Below, piece by piece: positions 11,735 through 23,640 of a DNA stretch of 64,000 bases. This stretch comes from Diphasiastrum complanatum (taxonomy: Eukaryota > Streptophyta > Lycopodiopsida > Lycopodiales > Lycopodiaceae), in assembly GCA_029204225.1 (NCBI GenBank), contig CM055096.1, positions 34,735,143 through 34,799,142 of the forward strand. The letters are read 5' to 3'. Numbering within the stretch: position 1 is the stretch's first letter; the number at the start of each line of letters is the position of its first letter. The translations under genes and the position numbers were made by a program. The notes beneath the pieces were generated by a model. The model was not told the origin of the DNA and did not search any database. It saw only the letters and a program-made list of their open reading frames with translations.

Positions 11735-12630
11735 TTGTTAGAAGAGCACCCCGTTTTGATCTACCCGAATACAATGGATCCAGTTAGATTTCTTCAGATC
11801 TATTATGAATCTTGTGAAGTCTATGGCAAAGTTTTTTCCCAGGATAAACTTAAGCTCTTTCCTATGGCCTTAACAGGCGCAACACAAGATTGGTATTATA
11901 ATCAAGATGAAACTGAGCATACAGATTGGGAGACTGTTAAATGAGCCCTTATCACACGGTTCAAACCTCGAAAGTTTATGGACAACCCTTTTTTACTTTT
12001 AAATGAAATTAAAATGGGAAAGCGAAAAATGGTTCGAGATTACATTGAACAGGTAAAACGCCTCAGATCTGAGTGCAAACCTGAGATAATTAACGAAAAT
12101 GCCATGATATGTGGTTTTTGTAAGGTTTACCTAAAAGGATCAGACGTGAGCTGAAACGCCATAATGAGTACACACTTTTGCAAAATGTTATGGATGATGC
12201 AATTCAGGAGGAGGATGAAGATTCAAGCGATGAGCCGAATATCAGTATGTTCTCTTATACAACAAGGCAGACCACTACGACATCCACCACTATTGCATCA
12301 ACGAATGTCAACGCAACTGCAGAAATGATGCTTAATGAGTTCAAGAAACTCGGGAAGAACCAACAAAAACAGATGGAAAAGTTGCAGTTGCAATTTGATG
12401 AGAAGGTCAAAGCATTGGAAGATTTCCATGGACAAGCGAACAAGGAACTTGAGAAGTTTGCAAAGACTTTTCCTACCATGAAAAATGTGTCGTGTTCTAT
12501 TTGTACAGGAAATCACGTAGTGAATGAGTGTCCTCAATTAAAAAAACGAATGGAAATCAGTGTATGCCATTTGTGTAATTTTCCTGATCATGAGACTGCT
12601 TTTTGCAACTTCAATCCTCGGATAATTTAG
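11735..12630 (+). pseudogene. Gypsy gag, disrupted
   Basis: The N-terminal part reads RFLQIYYESCEVYGKVF, FPMALTGATQDWYYN and, past a stop at 11942-11944, ALITRFKPRKFMDNPF. This is the Retrotrans_gag pattern (L..L.G.A..WY, W......F...F). A frameshift near 12110 moves the frame into a Glu/Asp-rich region, a Thr-rich linker, a coiled coil (LGKNQQKQMEKLQLQF) and a Cys/His cluster starting CSICTGNHVVNECPQL near 12490. Gag would bind element RNA and form the particle. This copy cannot make it intact because of the stop and the frameshift. Confidence 0.85.
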
Positions 12631-12803
12631 CAACTATATGTCCAGATGGGATATCAAGAACCACATTATGGAGGAAATCCAGCAGCTAGACCTCGTCAAT
12701 CTGCTCTTGGATACCCGGAATGATTAGCCTTACCTGCCTCACCAAAGCAGCCCGCTCCTCCTGCCAATTTGATGAAACCAGAACCTTATAGAAGTGCCGA
12801 GCA

Positions 12804-13112
12804 ATGGAACTAGAAGGTGGATCTTCAGAACAATATGCTATTTATGCTGCCGTGCAACAACAAGCATCTAGAAACAGGACCAGAGCACCACTTGGATGCT
12901 TTGCATGTGGAGAAAATCACAGAGTTGCAGAATGTCCAAATAAAAGAAAATTTGTACCATTCTGCCGTGATTGTGGTTATGAGAATTGCTATAAGGAATG
13001 TCCAACAAAACCAAAGCCACCATCGGCTACAACTCTTGTAAATTTAATAATAATCAAGCAAAACCAGAGCATAGAAGCGGAAAGAACCGGTAGCAGATCC
13101 AGTACCTGCTGA
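12804..13112 (+). pseudogene. Gypsy gag C-terminus with zinc knuckles
   Basis: The frame holds CFACGENHRVAECPNKRKF (C-x2-C-x4-H-x4-C, a classical CCHC knuckle), then a second Cys-rich unit CRDCGYENCYKECP that lacks the histidine. It follows the main gag frame with a gap containing stops at about 12630 and 12721. Such knuckles bind RNA in retroelement nucleocapsids. Confidence 0.8.
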
Positions 13113-13161
13113 TTCTATACCCTTAACTAATATACCAACGACATTTGGAGTCTATTACAAC

Positions 13162-13431
13162 ATGGACTGTCAAGGACACTACCTTGTTTGGGTAGCTGTG
13201 ATAGATGGCGGTTCGGGAGTTAACCTGATTTCTACAAAGCTATGTGCAAAATGGGGCCTTACAAAGATAAAACCTGCGACTTTTGCCATTAAGCTAGCTG
13301 ATCAAACAACATTTCGTCCGCGAGAAATGGTTGAAGATATATTTGTCAGAATTGCCGGAGTACAGTTCGTCATTACTTTTGTAGTAATGGACTTACCCAA
13401 AGCACCAAATGTCTACCGAGTCCTATTGTGA
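13162..13431 (+). pseudogene. Gypsy aspartic protease domain
   Basis: VIDGGSGVNLISTKLC is the active-site region of the retropepsin-like protease (D-G-G form, seen in Tat/Athila-type elements). It is followed by KLADQTTFRPREMVEDIFV and a hydrophobic strand ending VMDLPKAPN. The catalytic Asp is present. A frame change at the end separates it from the next block. Confidence 0.8.
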
Positions 13432-14757
13432 CGCCCATGGTTACAAGTTGTGCAAGAAATTCATAACTGGGGTACTAGAAAAATCACTTTTAAAAATTGT
13501 GAACGTGCAGTCAAGGTTGATCCTGCAACTTGGACTATCAGACCAGTGGTTCAAAAAGAGGATGATGATTCATCAACAATGGATCATACTTGTGACCGAC
13601 CAGAAAAAAATTTGGGAGTTCGTTACGATTCTCAAACCAATATTGTCAACTGGAATGAAGCTCTTGCAACGATTAACTGTACAACATGATATATGTGTCA
13701 ACAAGATAATCAATCAGATCTGAACGAGATTTTATTATTGGATCGCCCGATCACTTTTTCCATTGAATGCGCTGAATGTAGCTTGGATATCAATGGAGCC
13801 TATACCAGATCTAATTGAAGATGAACTCATTCCCGTGAGTCATGTTTGACTTATGATGACAATGCAGAGCTTACTGATGAGCAGATTTTAAATCATACGG
13901 ATCCGACTAGATTTGGAGTGCGCAATATTCCTGATGAACCAACAATAAAATCGCCAAAAGCAGTTATATTGAAGGAAGATAGAATCACAGGGTCAATGAC
14001 GAAGAAACAATTCAAGCAACATTACGGTCTTGAAATGGGAAAATCCTCCCCAAAAGATTGATTCAAAGAATGTGCCACCTTTATTGGAAGGCAAAGGAAA
14101 AGTCAAGGATGATTCTACAAGTCAAAGTTCTAGCAAGACATCATCATCTAGGAAGACTTCACCTTCAAAGAAGAGTTTATCTTCTCAGAAGTCATCAACT
14201 CCACGATCAATTCCTGCTAAGAAGGCAAGCGAAGATCCAAGACAAGTCCTTTGAAAAAGAACAAGCAGATGTAGTCCAACATGATATGCCCGAACATTTT
14301 AAACACTATACACTGGATGATGTGGTTATCATGTTACCCAAAGCACATCGTGAACCCGAAGAACATGTGCCAAAATTGAAAGATGTTTACGATGGCCCAG
14401 CTATAACACAGCCTATGAATCTTGCTGAACTAGGAGAACCAGAAAAGATTGTACAAGTTGGATCACAACTTAATCCTAAACAGTTTCAAGCGCTTCGAAC
14501 GTTACTTATTAAGTATCAAGATTGCTTTGCATGGACTTATCAAGATTTCAAGGGTATGACGTCAGTTATTGAACACACCATACCTTTAATATCTGATGCA
14601 ATTCCAAAGGTTACAAAGTTCTATCGCTGTAATCCTAATGTTGCGGATCTAATAAAGAAAGAGCTTCAGAGACTGCTTGATGTCGATTTCATTTATGAGA
14701 TCGAGCATATAGAATGGGTTTTACCGATTGTCATTGTTCCTAATCCACCCTTAGTCT
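13432..14757 (+). pseudogene. Gypsy linker and truncated reverse transcriptase
   Basis: After several short frames with a Ser/Lys-rich linker (about 14100-14230), the frame at 14290-14757 gives LIKYQDCFAWTYQDFKGM, then IEHTIPL, then LQRLLDVDFIYEIEHIEWVLPIVIVPN. This matches the start of Gypsy RT (the D/F.AW..DM.G and GFI.P...W.SP...V patterns). The element ends abruptly after this point. The catalytic YMDD, RNase H, integrase and 3' LTR are absent, so copy 2 is 3'-truncated. Confidence 0.85.
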
Positions 14758-15639
14758 AAAGCCACATTACTCAAAATAAGGAGATAAATGTTTATTATGT
14801 TTAATGCTACGAGGCTTTCACCTCATTGAGCTTACTATATAATGTTGATTAGATGACCATCTTGGGTTATTATTATCATACAATGTTACAATAGTGGGTA
14901 TATGCATGTCATTGATAGTGGGTGCTCGTTGTGAATGTGTTGGTTTAGATACACACTGATTACTTTGAGATAGCGAGATGGATTGCTTGAGTAGATTGGG
15001 GAGCCTTCCTTAGGTCCAAGTTCATATTTTTCTAATCAGAGTCATTTAGTTACACGAGAAGAAAACAAACAACATTGGTGGTTATATGTATGTCATTTAT
15101 AGTGACAACTTAAAAGATACGCGATTGATGTGAAGGTGATGGATTGAACTCACGACAGTCATGCTAGATTACTTTGAGATAGGAGTTAGATTGGACTTAT
15201 GACAGTCGTGTTAGATTACTTTGAAATAGGAGTTAGATCCCTTTTCAGTTTAGAGACTTTACTCACATGCTCCATTAATGTACTCATTTTGGATTTTAGT
15301 AAGCGATACATTGGTGAAAACAAAAGCTTAATGAGTGCTCATATGCATGTTATCGATATCAACTCTCAAATAGGTAGGCGATTGTTGTTGATATCTGCGA
15401 ATAGATGCCTACGTCCTTGTTAGAGTAGGTTAAGATAAAGAGCTGGATTATTTTCTTTGGGGCTTTATACATGTTTCATTGATTGCTTGATTAGGTGCAC
15501 AATGGCTTTGATGTTGAATTAGGTTGAGATGGTGAGTTTGATCCCTACCCTCATCTCCTAACCAAGCTCGTTTTGGGATGTCATGGAGGTTTAATTGATG
15601 TGCTACTTTTTGGGTTAGTTAGTTAATGCATTCACAAGA
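14758..15639. repeat. Diverged interspersed repeats, unclassified
   Basis: A phrase like TAGATTACTTTGAGATAGGAG recurs at about 15167 and 15209. A phrase like ATATGCATGTCATTGATAG recurs in altered form at about 14900, 15085 and 15342. This suggests an old tandem array with units of a few tens to about 200 bases. No coding potential was seen. Confidence 0.4.
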
Positions 15640-15911
15640 GTAAAAGGAAAAAAAAACCCAAAAAGGAAAACAAAAAGGCGAGATAAGCTTATGGCCTGGC
15701 CCTAAAGTCTATTCCTCTTTGCTTCTCTCGGTCATTTCTTTGTTGCTCTCTTTCTCTTTCATTCTCCTCCTCCTCTTCATATTCCTCTTCCTCTTCCTCT
15801 TCTTCTTTGGAGCTGCGGTTGGATCGGCTATCGATAGCGCTACTGCCACAGTGGAAGCGATGACATCTGTCTTTGCACTCTGACAACAACGCAGGCGCAG
15901 AGTTTTCGCCC
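15640..15911 (+). other. Candidate non-coding first exon (5' leader) of the FLX-like gene
   Basis: A CT-rich stretch (15707-15810) typical of plant 5' UTRs lies between TE blocks, on the same strand as the FLX-like gene. It is followed by GC-richer sequence and a possible donor CTG|GTATGC at 15911/15912. The FLX coding exon has an acceptor just before its start (27479-27480), so an upstream leader exon must exist. This is the only segment before it that looks like one. No clear TATA box is seen. The link is an inference; transcript reads are needed. Confidence 0.35.
15860..15883 (+). other. Short upstream ORF in the candidate leader
   Basis: ATG to TGA encoding seven residues (MTSVFAL). If this segment is in the mature leader, it could dampen translation of the main frame. 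The call depends on the leader exon being real. Confidence 0.25.
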
Positions 15912-17251
15912 TGGTATGCAGGTTAGGGGTTGCAACTATCTGTTTCTTGTTTTAGCTTCTGGTGAAGATTTGTTGAGCTTGCACTGCACTACTGTTCCAT
16001 TTCCAGGTCTTTGTTGCCTCTCTTTGGTTCTTTTTGGGTTTGGCAGAAGAGAGCATCCAGCTGAATTGTTACAGTAACCAAAGGACTATACAATCCAAAT
16101 GGTTATGCTTGTTGTGTGTAGTGAAGGGCGGGGTGTGAGTAGGAGGGCTGTTGCCCTAATAATCTTCTCATCGATTAGGTTCAGAATTGAGTCAGATATT
16201 CTTCCCTTTTAACCGCTGTCACCTTTTGTCCTGACCAAAGTTTTCTGTTGAGCACTGTTGGCTTTGCGAACAGCTTGACCATCAGATAACATTGGTTATT
16301 ATTTTGCATCTCAAAAAACGTTTTAATGATTTTAACCTTCGCTGAAACAGATTACTATTTTGTGGATGCTGAACTTTGTGTAATGCCTAGGCCCTAGATC
16401 AAGGAGGGACCAATTTGAAGAGTGTGGTTACGACAAAATTGCACTCTAATGAAAAATAGGCTTCCTTCGGCCGGGTTGAGACGGTTCTGTTCGGGAACCC
16501 GGCAAGTCGAGGCCTCCTAGCAGAACCTGCAAAGTCCTGCCGGTTTCTTTGCATAATATAGATCTGAAATTTTCACATTGCAAGCTATCTTTTAATTAAA
16601 GCTATTGTTAGAGCAGGTTATGGACCTAACTGTCATCAGCAAGGAGTGGTGATGAGATGCCTTACCATTCACTAGAGAATGGTTTCACTTCTGGAGAATC
16701 TATGCCTGGTAAGAGGTGTCTAAAATCTATGAAGCTTCTACGTGGAAGTGTCTATATTATCTTTAATGGCAATGTGCGTCCTAGCTTTTTTTGAAGGTAA
16801 AAACGCATCAAGTTTAGGCAAACAGCCTTCTTGACTGGTAGTAGAGGGTACAAGACATCACCGCTTAGGAGGTGGCTGCCACATTTGATCAGTCACAGGT
16901 ATTTATCTGAGTTATCAGTGTGTGCAATTCACAGCCAGGTGGCACAGGTCTTGTACAGGCTGATGCAGAGGTGTTTACAGACTTGAACCGTGATTTTTGG
17001 TTTGCCAGTGCAACTATGAGATATGTGTGTGTGTCTATCATAGATGCACCATTGGTTTCGGAATGATTGGGCCTCTCGTATGTTTTGGGTTTGAGTTTAT
17101 TTTGGTTTTCTAAGTTTTTTATTTGTTTTTTCTAAGTTCTGGGGTTTAAAAAAGAAAATAGAACCAGACATTGTTTCATTGTTTGGACTACTCACGTTTC
17201 GAAATGCTTGTTCCAGAACATGGTTGTAGTGAAATGTATTCTACTACAACT
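15912..17251. other. Non-coding, candidate leader intron start
   Basis: T-rich sequence without TE protein signatures. A GC-rich patch at 16460-16545 contains an imperfect hairpin (CCGGGTT / AACCCGG with about 18 bases between). Confidence 0.4.
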
Positions 17252-17725
17252 TGTTGGAATGTAACATTACCATAGGTTACTTTGACCCAAAAGGTCGAGA
17301 GCTGTGTAACCATGGTCATTTATTATATTAGGCCTACTAAACTTAGAGTTAGCTAAGTTAGTATGAAATTAACTTGGTAGGGACTCATGGGTCCACTAGG
17401 CTTAATAAGTTAATTGTGACATTAAGTACCCCAACTTGACATATTGGAGGTACCTTATTCTTTCTATGTAACTTATAGAAAGTTGGATAGTCAATAGTCA
17501 AGTAGTTGGATAGCCAATAGTCATGAAGTCAAATAGTCATCTTGGACTATATATATGTGTGCATCTCATTTGTATGAGACACTTTTGTAAGCAATACTGA
17601 CTATTCTCCTTGGCTGTCCACGAGTTTCTACAAGAGGGTCTCTAGCCATCTCTCTCTTTCTTTTGAGAATGCTTTGTCTGATTGAATAATTAAGATCCTG
17701 GATCCTTAGGCTTCTACTTCCTACA
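17252..17725 (+). mobile_element. 5' LTR of Copia family A
   Basis: 474 bp from TGTTGGAATG to TTCCTACA, immediately followed by a primer site. The motif CATAGGTTACTTTGACCC recurs on the opposite strand at about 38284-38301, marking the same LTR family there. A TATATATATGTG promoter-like motif lies near 17549. Confidence 0.8.
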
Positions 17726-17738
17726 TGGTATGAGAGCC
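17726..17738 (+). promoter_or_regulatory. Primer binding site, initiator tRNA-Met type (mutated)
   Basis: TGGTATGAGAGCC abuts the LTR end and differs by one base from the usual plant TGGTATCAGAGCC. Confidence 0.75.
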
Positions 17739-18328
17739 TTTAGGTGATCATATTGCTTGCAGGAGGGTGCCCAATAGGAAGCTATCTTCTTCCCTTTTTG
17801 GTTGCAGAAAATCATCGAGTTGCTGATTTTCGCAGGAGAAGAATCTGTTCATCTTCTTATAACTTTTTTGCAGGAAATTGAAGGGCACCTTCACCTATTT
17901 GAGAGCTAGCAGTAGGGCGCCCATGCTCAAACCAATTGCATGTGATTTGGACTCAATTACATGCTGAAAATTTCAGATTTACTTCTTAAATGAAGATACA
18001 TGTGTTTTGGACACATTTCTTGCTGAAATTTCCCTGTTGGTGAGCTTGGAGTAGGGCTCTACCATCAGCTCTATATGCACATAGTGTGCACTCTTTTTAG
18101 CCACAATTTTTTGGTTTTGGTGTTGGCTTCATTTGAAGTCTACCTATTTGTGAGCATTCTGTTTTTTGTGCAGAAATCAGCCACTTATTTCATTACTTGT
18201 TGAGCAAATTGCATGTGGAGTATTGCAATGTGTTGTGCTTATAATTTCAGCTTTAAGGTTGCTACCCTTTGAGTAGATTTTGTCTTGAAAAGTCTATTTC
18301 CTATCTAGTACAAGCTGATTTTTCTGTT

Positions 18329-19187
18329 ATGGCTAAAGAATGGGAGTCTATTGGTTCTTTATGTAATGAAGATAGGCTGGATGGCACAAACTATTCCTTG
18401 TGGTGCTACATGATAAAGAGCCTTCTAATCGCTAAAGGTTTGTGGGAAGTAGTTAATGGTGACGAAGAGAGGCTGCCTACCTTGGCACCTATTACACCAT
18501 CTAGAACAACTACTTCATCAACTACGGAGGTGTCTTCCGATGACCAAAAGAAGTGGGATCGACGAGATGCACAAGCACATTCCGTCATTGCATTATCAGT
18601 GAAGAGATCTATCCTTCCTCATATTAGATCATGCAGGACTTCCAAAAGTGCTTGGGAGACTCTTGCCAAGATGTTTCAAGTAAAGAATGCGGCAAAAGTG
18701 GTATATCTTCGAATTCAACTTTCTATCTTGAAGATGCAAGAAGGTGATTTGCTTACAAACCACTTGACGAAGATCAAGGATCTTCGAGAGGAGCTTCTTA
18801 GTATTGATGAGGTGATTGAGAACTCACAATTTGTATCTATTATCTCTCAACTCTCTTCCTAATTCTTACCTTCCATTTGTGTCATCATTCAACATTTATC
18901 TTAGGGGACAACAAATCTCCTTCGACGAACTTGTTGGCTTACTTCTTCAAGAAGAGCAAACAAGGATCAACTTTGGTGAACAAGAAGATCAAGCTTTCTT
19001 TGCAAAAGGCAAAGGCAAAGGCAAGCGGAAAGGGAAGCCTTCTTTCAAAACTTCCAAACATGATCAAAAATCTAAGGAAGCTCAAGATCAAGGCTCCAAG
19101 AAGAAGGGTAAGTGCCACTATTGCAAGAAGTTTGGGCATCACATCAAAGAATGTAGGATGTCTTTACTACTTCTTCAATTTTGCAGC
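18329..19187 (+). pseudogene. Copia gag (UBN2 type) with zinc knuckle, frameshifted
   Basis: From MAKEWESIGSLCNEDRLDG the frame gives LDGTNYSLWCYMIKSLL, WEVVNGDEE and AWETLAKMF, a standard Copia gag. A frameshift near 18855 (the frame closes at 18862) moves it into SLPNSYLPFVSSFNIYLRG. A Lys-rich region and CHYCKKFGHHIKEC (C-x2-C-x4-H-x4-C) follow at about 19112-19155. Gag would package the element RNA. The frame then runs into an internal deletion. Confidence 0.88.
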
Positions 19188-19229
19188 CCATAGTTCATCA
19201 AGAAGAACCTATTTGTGGTGAAGAGCAGC

Positions 19230-19330
19230 CTGTTGAAGACATTGGACAGCAAGGTCCAAGTTCGGAAAACATTGGACAACAAGGTCCAAGTTCGGAACAC
19301 TTTGGACAACAAAGTGTTGACAAATGTAAG
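19230..19330 (+). repeat. Three-unit tandem repeat of about 30 bases
   Basis: The unit GGACAACAAGGTCCAAGTTC occurs in three slightly different copies in frame, giving GQQGPSSE-type peptide repeats just before the RT remnant of the deleted Copia element. Confidence 0.75.
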
Positions 19331-19384
19331 GCTGTTGGACAGCTTGTTGCAGACTTTGCAGGACAGCAAAGTGGATCATTTCTA

Positions 19385-19630
19385 TGAAGGGAAGACTCGT
19401 GCCTCTACTAAATCAGTAGAATATGCTGATTTTTTTGATTTTGCTCTAACTTCTATTGAGGATGGTGCAGTAGAACCTGTTTTTTATGAGCAGGCCAGAG
19501 GAGTAAAATGTTGGGAGGATGCTATGCAAGAGGAGTACAACTCACTCATGAAGAACCACACTTGGGTTCTTGTTGATCTTCCACATGGGGCTGGAATCTT
19601 CATCTCTCAACAACGATACATTTAGCAGAT
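19385..19630 (+). pseudogene. Copia RT start fused to RT C-terminal motif by deletion
   Basis: The frame reads WEDAMQEEYNSLMKNHTWVL, the start of Copia RT, then jumps at DLPHG directly to AGIFISQQRYI, a motif normally about 200 residues further on. Protease and integrase are also missing. The element is therefore a deletion derivative that could move only with help. No 3' LTR was recognised downstream. Confidence 0.8.
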
Positions 19631-20560
19631 GTTGAAACAATGTTCTTTTTCCAAGTCACTGCAAGTTGATGCATATGATGGATGCATTAGTGAAAAGTTT
19701 CATGCGAAACCTTTTCAATTTGATGTTTTAGCAAAGGCCGAAAAATTCAAGCACTCTTTGGAACCGTATTGTACTAATCAAGGAGGGAGTCAACATGTGT
19801 CAATTAGTACTTTTGTTCAAAGTGTTAAGAGCGAGCATTTGTTTGGAGAGAATTTCTCATTACTTGAAGAATCTTCTATGTCATCCCATGCCTCTTCGAG
19901 GGACAGCTTTGATGACGCCATCGTTGATGCATCTCTTGATAGTTTGCCAAATTTTTATGATGAAGGCGTTGGACAACAGGTTCAGTCATTCATTTAGGGA
20001 TGTAAAAGAAGTTCCAAACATTTATCAGACTACAGTGCTAAGTGTAGATGATAAAAAACATGGAAATTGATCCACGTTCCACACATGCCTCATGAGATTG
20101 ATCTTTGAGGCATGATCTTGTTAACAAACTCTATCCACGATGGTTTTGTACTTGGTATGTTCCTCTGTTTCTATTTGATTTGAGATGATGGTAGGTTTGT
20201 CCCTTAAAAAGCTAGCCTAGAGGGACTCTGCCCCTACATGTGAGTTTGGAAGGAAAATTTATGGGAGATCAATAGCAACCTTGCTTTGCTTTCTTTCAGC
20301 ACTTGATTGCTTCTATTCATGGCTCCCAAATGTCCTTTTCTAGAATTGTGTTAAATGCTTTTCGAGAGTATGCAAGCAATAAAAGAAGACTGCTAGTTTA
20401 TACGCCTCTTCCAATAATAACCCTAAATGAACAAGATGATCTATTACATAGTGAGACAGACAACTTCATTGGTCAAGAGAGCTCACATATATCTAACAAC
20501 GTTTCAACGGTGTGTTGGCAAACGAATCTCGATTTGTCAATGAATCTTCGAGTCTAAATC
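19631..20560. other. Unassigned, probably the tail of the deleted Copia element
   Basis: An open frame at 19629-19997 (acidic and Ser-rich, no known motif) follows the RT remnant. The rest is non-coding. The 3' LTR expected here was not found. Confidence 0.35.
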
Positions 20561-20564
20561 GGGC

Positions 20565-20735
20565 CCCAACTTCTTTCTCTCCAACATAGTGCGTTGGAAA
20601 TGGGCCTTCATAGGCTGTTATACATTTTTTTACAGGTTTTAGGGTTATAGATAGCGTTTCGGAGTTCTGGAATGTAGAGTTACGGAGCACTGCGTTCCGA
20701 AATGTCGGGGTCCAGAATGCCATTCCGGTGCAACT
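20565..20735 (+). repeat. Unclassified dispersed repeat, copy 1
   Basis: It shares, in the same order, TCTCCAACATAGTGCGTTGGAA, a T-rich patch, CAGGTTTT, GTCCAGAATG and TTCCGGTGCAACTTAG with the segment at 42762-42890. Several near-palindromic GTTCCGGAAC-like words occur. It is probably one end of an unrecognised DNA transposon. Confidence 0.6.
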
Positions 20736-22424
20736 TAGACAACAATATAAAGATCATAACATCTCTCTATGAAGATCAACAGCCTACTGTGAAGTAGATT
20801 GGTTTTCCTCCTCTTGAAGGAAGTACATATGAGTGTTTTACATGGAACTCAAGGCACCAAATTGATCAAGTAGTAGACTAAATGAAATTCACTTTACTTA
20901 TATGGTGTCATGGATGCCCTTCTGGGAACCTTTATGAAGCTATGAAGATGTAATTAGCATGGCTCATCCACCCTCCATATGACTGTTATTCGAAAATTTT
21001 GGGAAAGTTCTAGTCTAATTCTATTCTTGAAAAATCCTAATTCTAGCTTTATCGATTGTGATGTGAGGATCATTGAACTCTTAACATTGGAGTTGACCAA
21101 GAGGCTTGAATGTTTTCAAAGGGCTTTGAGGGCATTGAGATTTTGTTGAAGGCTTGGTGCAATGTTTCTTAATGAAGTACATTATTTAGAGAAAATAAGA
21201 GTTCAATGTGGTAGCACTATTACGCTTGGTACCTTTTGCTCCTTTTAACCAATTTTTGAACTTGTGTTTGTAGATTGTGTAAATAGTCGGAGACTGTGGC
21301 CAGCATTGCTCGACTCCAACATTGCTGTTAAGCTGTCAAAGGTGCAAATTACAACCATCACTTTGTGAGCAACGATAACACTACTATTATTAGCTTTTTT
21401 TGACACTCCAATTCCTGCTATCAACTCTCACAAGTTATTTCCTGGATCTATTGTGAATGCTTTTTTGAACACTAAAAAGCAAGAAGAGTGACATTATTGA
21501 TTTTTTGGTCTTCTCCATGATAGCTCTCAAAGTTATTGAATGATCCATCGTAGAATGCATTTCAGAAAATCTTGCTTACCCAAGACTTGCAACTTGTTTA
21601 GTTTTAGCCAATTGTTAAGTTTCCATCTTACTATGGTTCCCCATAACTTTACTAGAATATGGCTATCATGATCCTCCAGTAGTTGGCCCATTCTTGATCA
21701 AAGCTAGGATTGAAAGAGCGCATCCATGACAAATGGAACTACTACTTCCTTGCATCTCCTCTTGTATCCCTTCGATACTTTCAACTTTCCTATTGCCCAT
21801 CTTGGATATGCCTTTTATTGTGAACCATGTTTTTTGTCGTGCATCTTTCTTAGAGAACGCTTCTTGGTATCATCAGCCAAACTCAAGCACGATACACCAA
21901 CTCGCCATGGGTGGGTAGATTTCCTTAGAGAATGGAAAATCGTAGTCCATAGATCATTTTATTTAGATAAAATGACACCCAAATACCGGATACACTCAAT
22001 ACTCATCACATCGATATAATGTCCAACTTGTCAAACTAATGGCCTTAGGGATTTGACTCGACTTTAATTGCACTACAAGAACTCTAACTTTTCCTGCATG
22101 CAAAGGTTGTGCTTTCACTTCAAGCATGCAATCAATGACCAATGTAGTCTATGTCCAGTAAACTAATCAACAATCAAGATTCAACTTGAAAATCTTGACA
22201 AATAGACAAATCTTGTTGAATCCTAACTTGGTTGTAAAATTCATGCAATGATGGTGTATTGGTGTCGTCCCATATATCAAGTATAATTTGAAATGAAACA
22301 ATGCCATATTTATCTAAGAGGCCATAGAAATTCTTAACTGTAAAATCTTGCGATTCTCTTCCATAGCTTGCACACTAAATAAGTTTGTTGCTGGTCAATA
22401 CTGTGGTTATTATCATAGTATGTA
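20736..22424. other. Intronic or intergenic DNA without recognisable features
   Basis: AT-rich sequence with only short random frames. No TE motif, RNA gene or repeat could be supported. Confidence 0.5.
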
Positions 22425-22864
22425 TGTTATGACCACACTAACCGGAAAGCCGCCAGGTGTCAGTAAACACAAGAAACCGAACATTCGCGATCCACCTTGC
22501 CATAGGATTCAATCCAGATCCACTCTTTGTGCTTTGAGCCCAATGACTAGATAACAAGTGGGATCCAGCTTCTAGCTCTAATGATGTCCCATATCACCGC
22601 CAACGTCTTTTGCCTTCTCATCCTAGCTATGCATGTGCGCACTACCATCCACCAACTCCTAGGTAGATAGAATGAATGGTAACTGAGATCTCGATTCCCT
22701 GTATACCTCCAAGGTGGGAGTCTCCATGCCAAGCACATATCCTTGATTATGACAAGTGTCATGTATGCGGTCCATGAGTCAACTAGTGAAACCAATAGGC
22801 CCAGCCCAACGTTCGATTTCAAGATAGGTGTGGGATCCAAAGGGTTGGGTGACGGGTTCCTAAT
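22425..22864 (-). mobile_element. 3' LTR of a chromovirus-like Gypsy element, minus strand
   Basis: In the minus direction a polypurine tract AAGGGGGAGAGAA (about 22866-22878) is followed by TATTAGGAACCCG, which looks like a decayed TGTTAGGAACCCG start. The likely end CATAACA corresponds to TGTTATG at 22425. Length is about 440 bp. No partner LTR is in the window. Confidence 0.55.
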
Positions 22865-23640
22865 ATTCTCTCCCCCTTAAAAAGACTTTTCTTCCGAGGA
22901 AAGAAATATGGGAATCTCTGTCTAAGGTCATATTCCTTTTCCCAAGTATCCTATCGTCTAAACTACCTTTCCTAAGAACCAAGTATTTAGTCCCCTGCCG
23001 GTTTCTAAGCCCATGTTGACATCCATCAACAATGGCCTGTGGTTCAAAAGGTACAAAGGTCGACAGATCCTCTAACTGAATTGGCTTATCCGCTTGAATC
23101 AAACGATCCTTCGCACCGAGCCTTTCCTTTAAATGGCTTACGTGGAAGATTGGATGGACTTTGATTCCTTTTGGAAGATTTAGCTGATAGTCATTCCGAT
23201 GGAGTCTCTTTACAATACGGAAGGGCCCACAGAAGCGAGGGGACAACTTAGGACATATCCCTATCCTCAACACCTTGGAATATCTCAAAATTCTAAGGTA
23301 GACCCAATCTGCTTCTGCAAACATTCGAGGTTACTGACTTTGATTGGCGTGATTTGTAAAACTAGTCTCTCTCTTGAGCCTTTTTTACGTTATCTCGAGC
23401 AACATTTCCTGCATATCCTGCAAGAAATCCATTGTTGCATTAACCTTGAGACTTTTGAGGCCAACAAAAATGGGGGCACGAAGTTGGAAACTATACGTGA
23501 ACATGAATGGACTATAACCCGTCGCTAAGTGCTTTGTGCTGTTATATGCAAACTCAACCATCTGGAGGTACCTTTCCCAATCCGATTGTCTGTTGGAAAT
23601 GTATGCACGAAGCATTTTCACAAATGAAGTCAGGAAGTCC
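22865..23640 (-). pseudogene. Gypsy integrase C-terminus and chromodomain-like tail
   Basis: On the minus strand, frame 23621-23385 gives WERYLQMVEFAYNSTKHLAT and GYSPFMFTY, the end of the Gypsy integrase core. Frame 23324-22860 gives KLSPRFCGPFRIVKRLHRN, LPKGIKVHPIFHVSHLKE and a degenerate tail. This is the GPY/F module (here GPFRIVKR) and the usual HP.FHVS.LK motif. A frame break separates the two parts. The domain would direct insertion into chromatin. The copy is dead and cut at about 23640. Confidence 0.85.

Noticed and set aside
15689-15889. Minus-strand Glu-rich open frame
   Set aside because: It is the antisense of a CT-rich stretch better explained as a plant 5' leader.
16460-16545. 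Structured RNA gene
   Set aside because: An imperfect CCGGGTT/AACCCGG hairpin is present, but no known RNA family motif or conserved boundary was seen.
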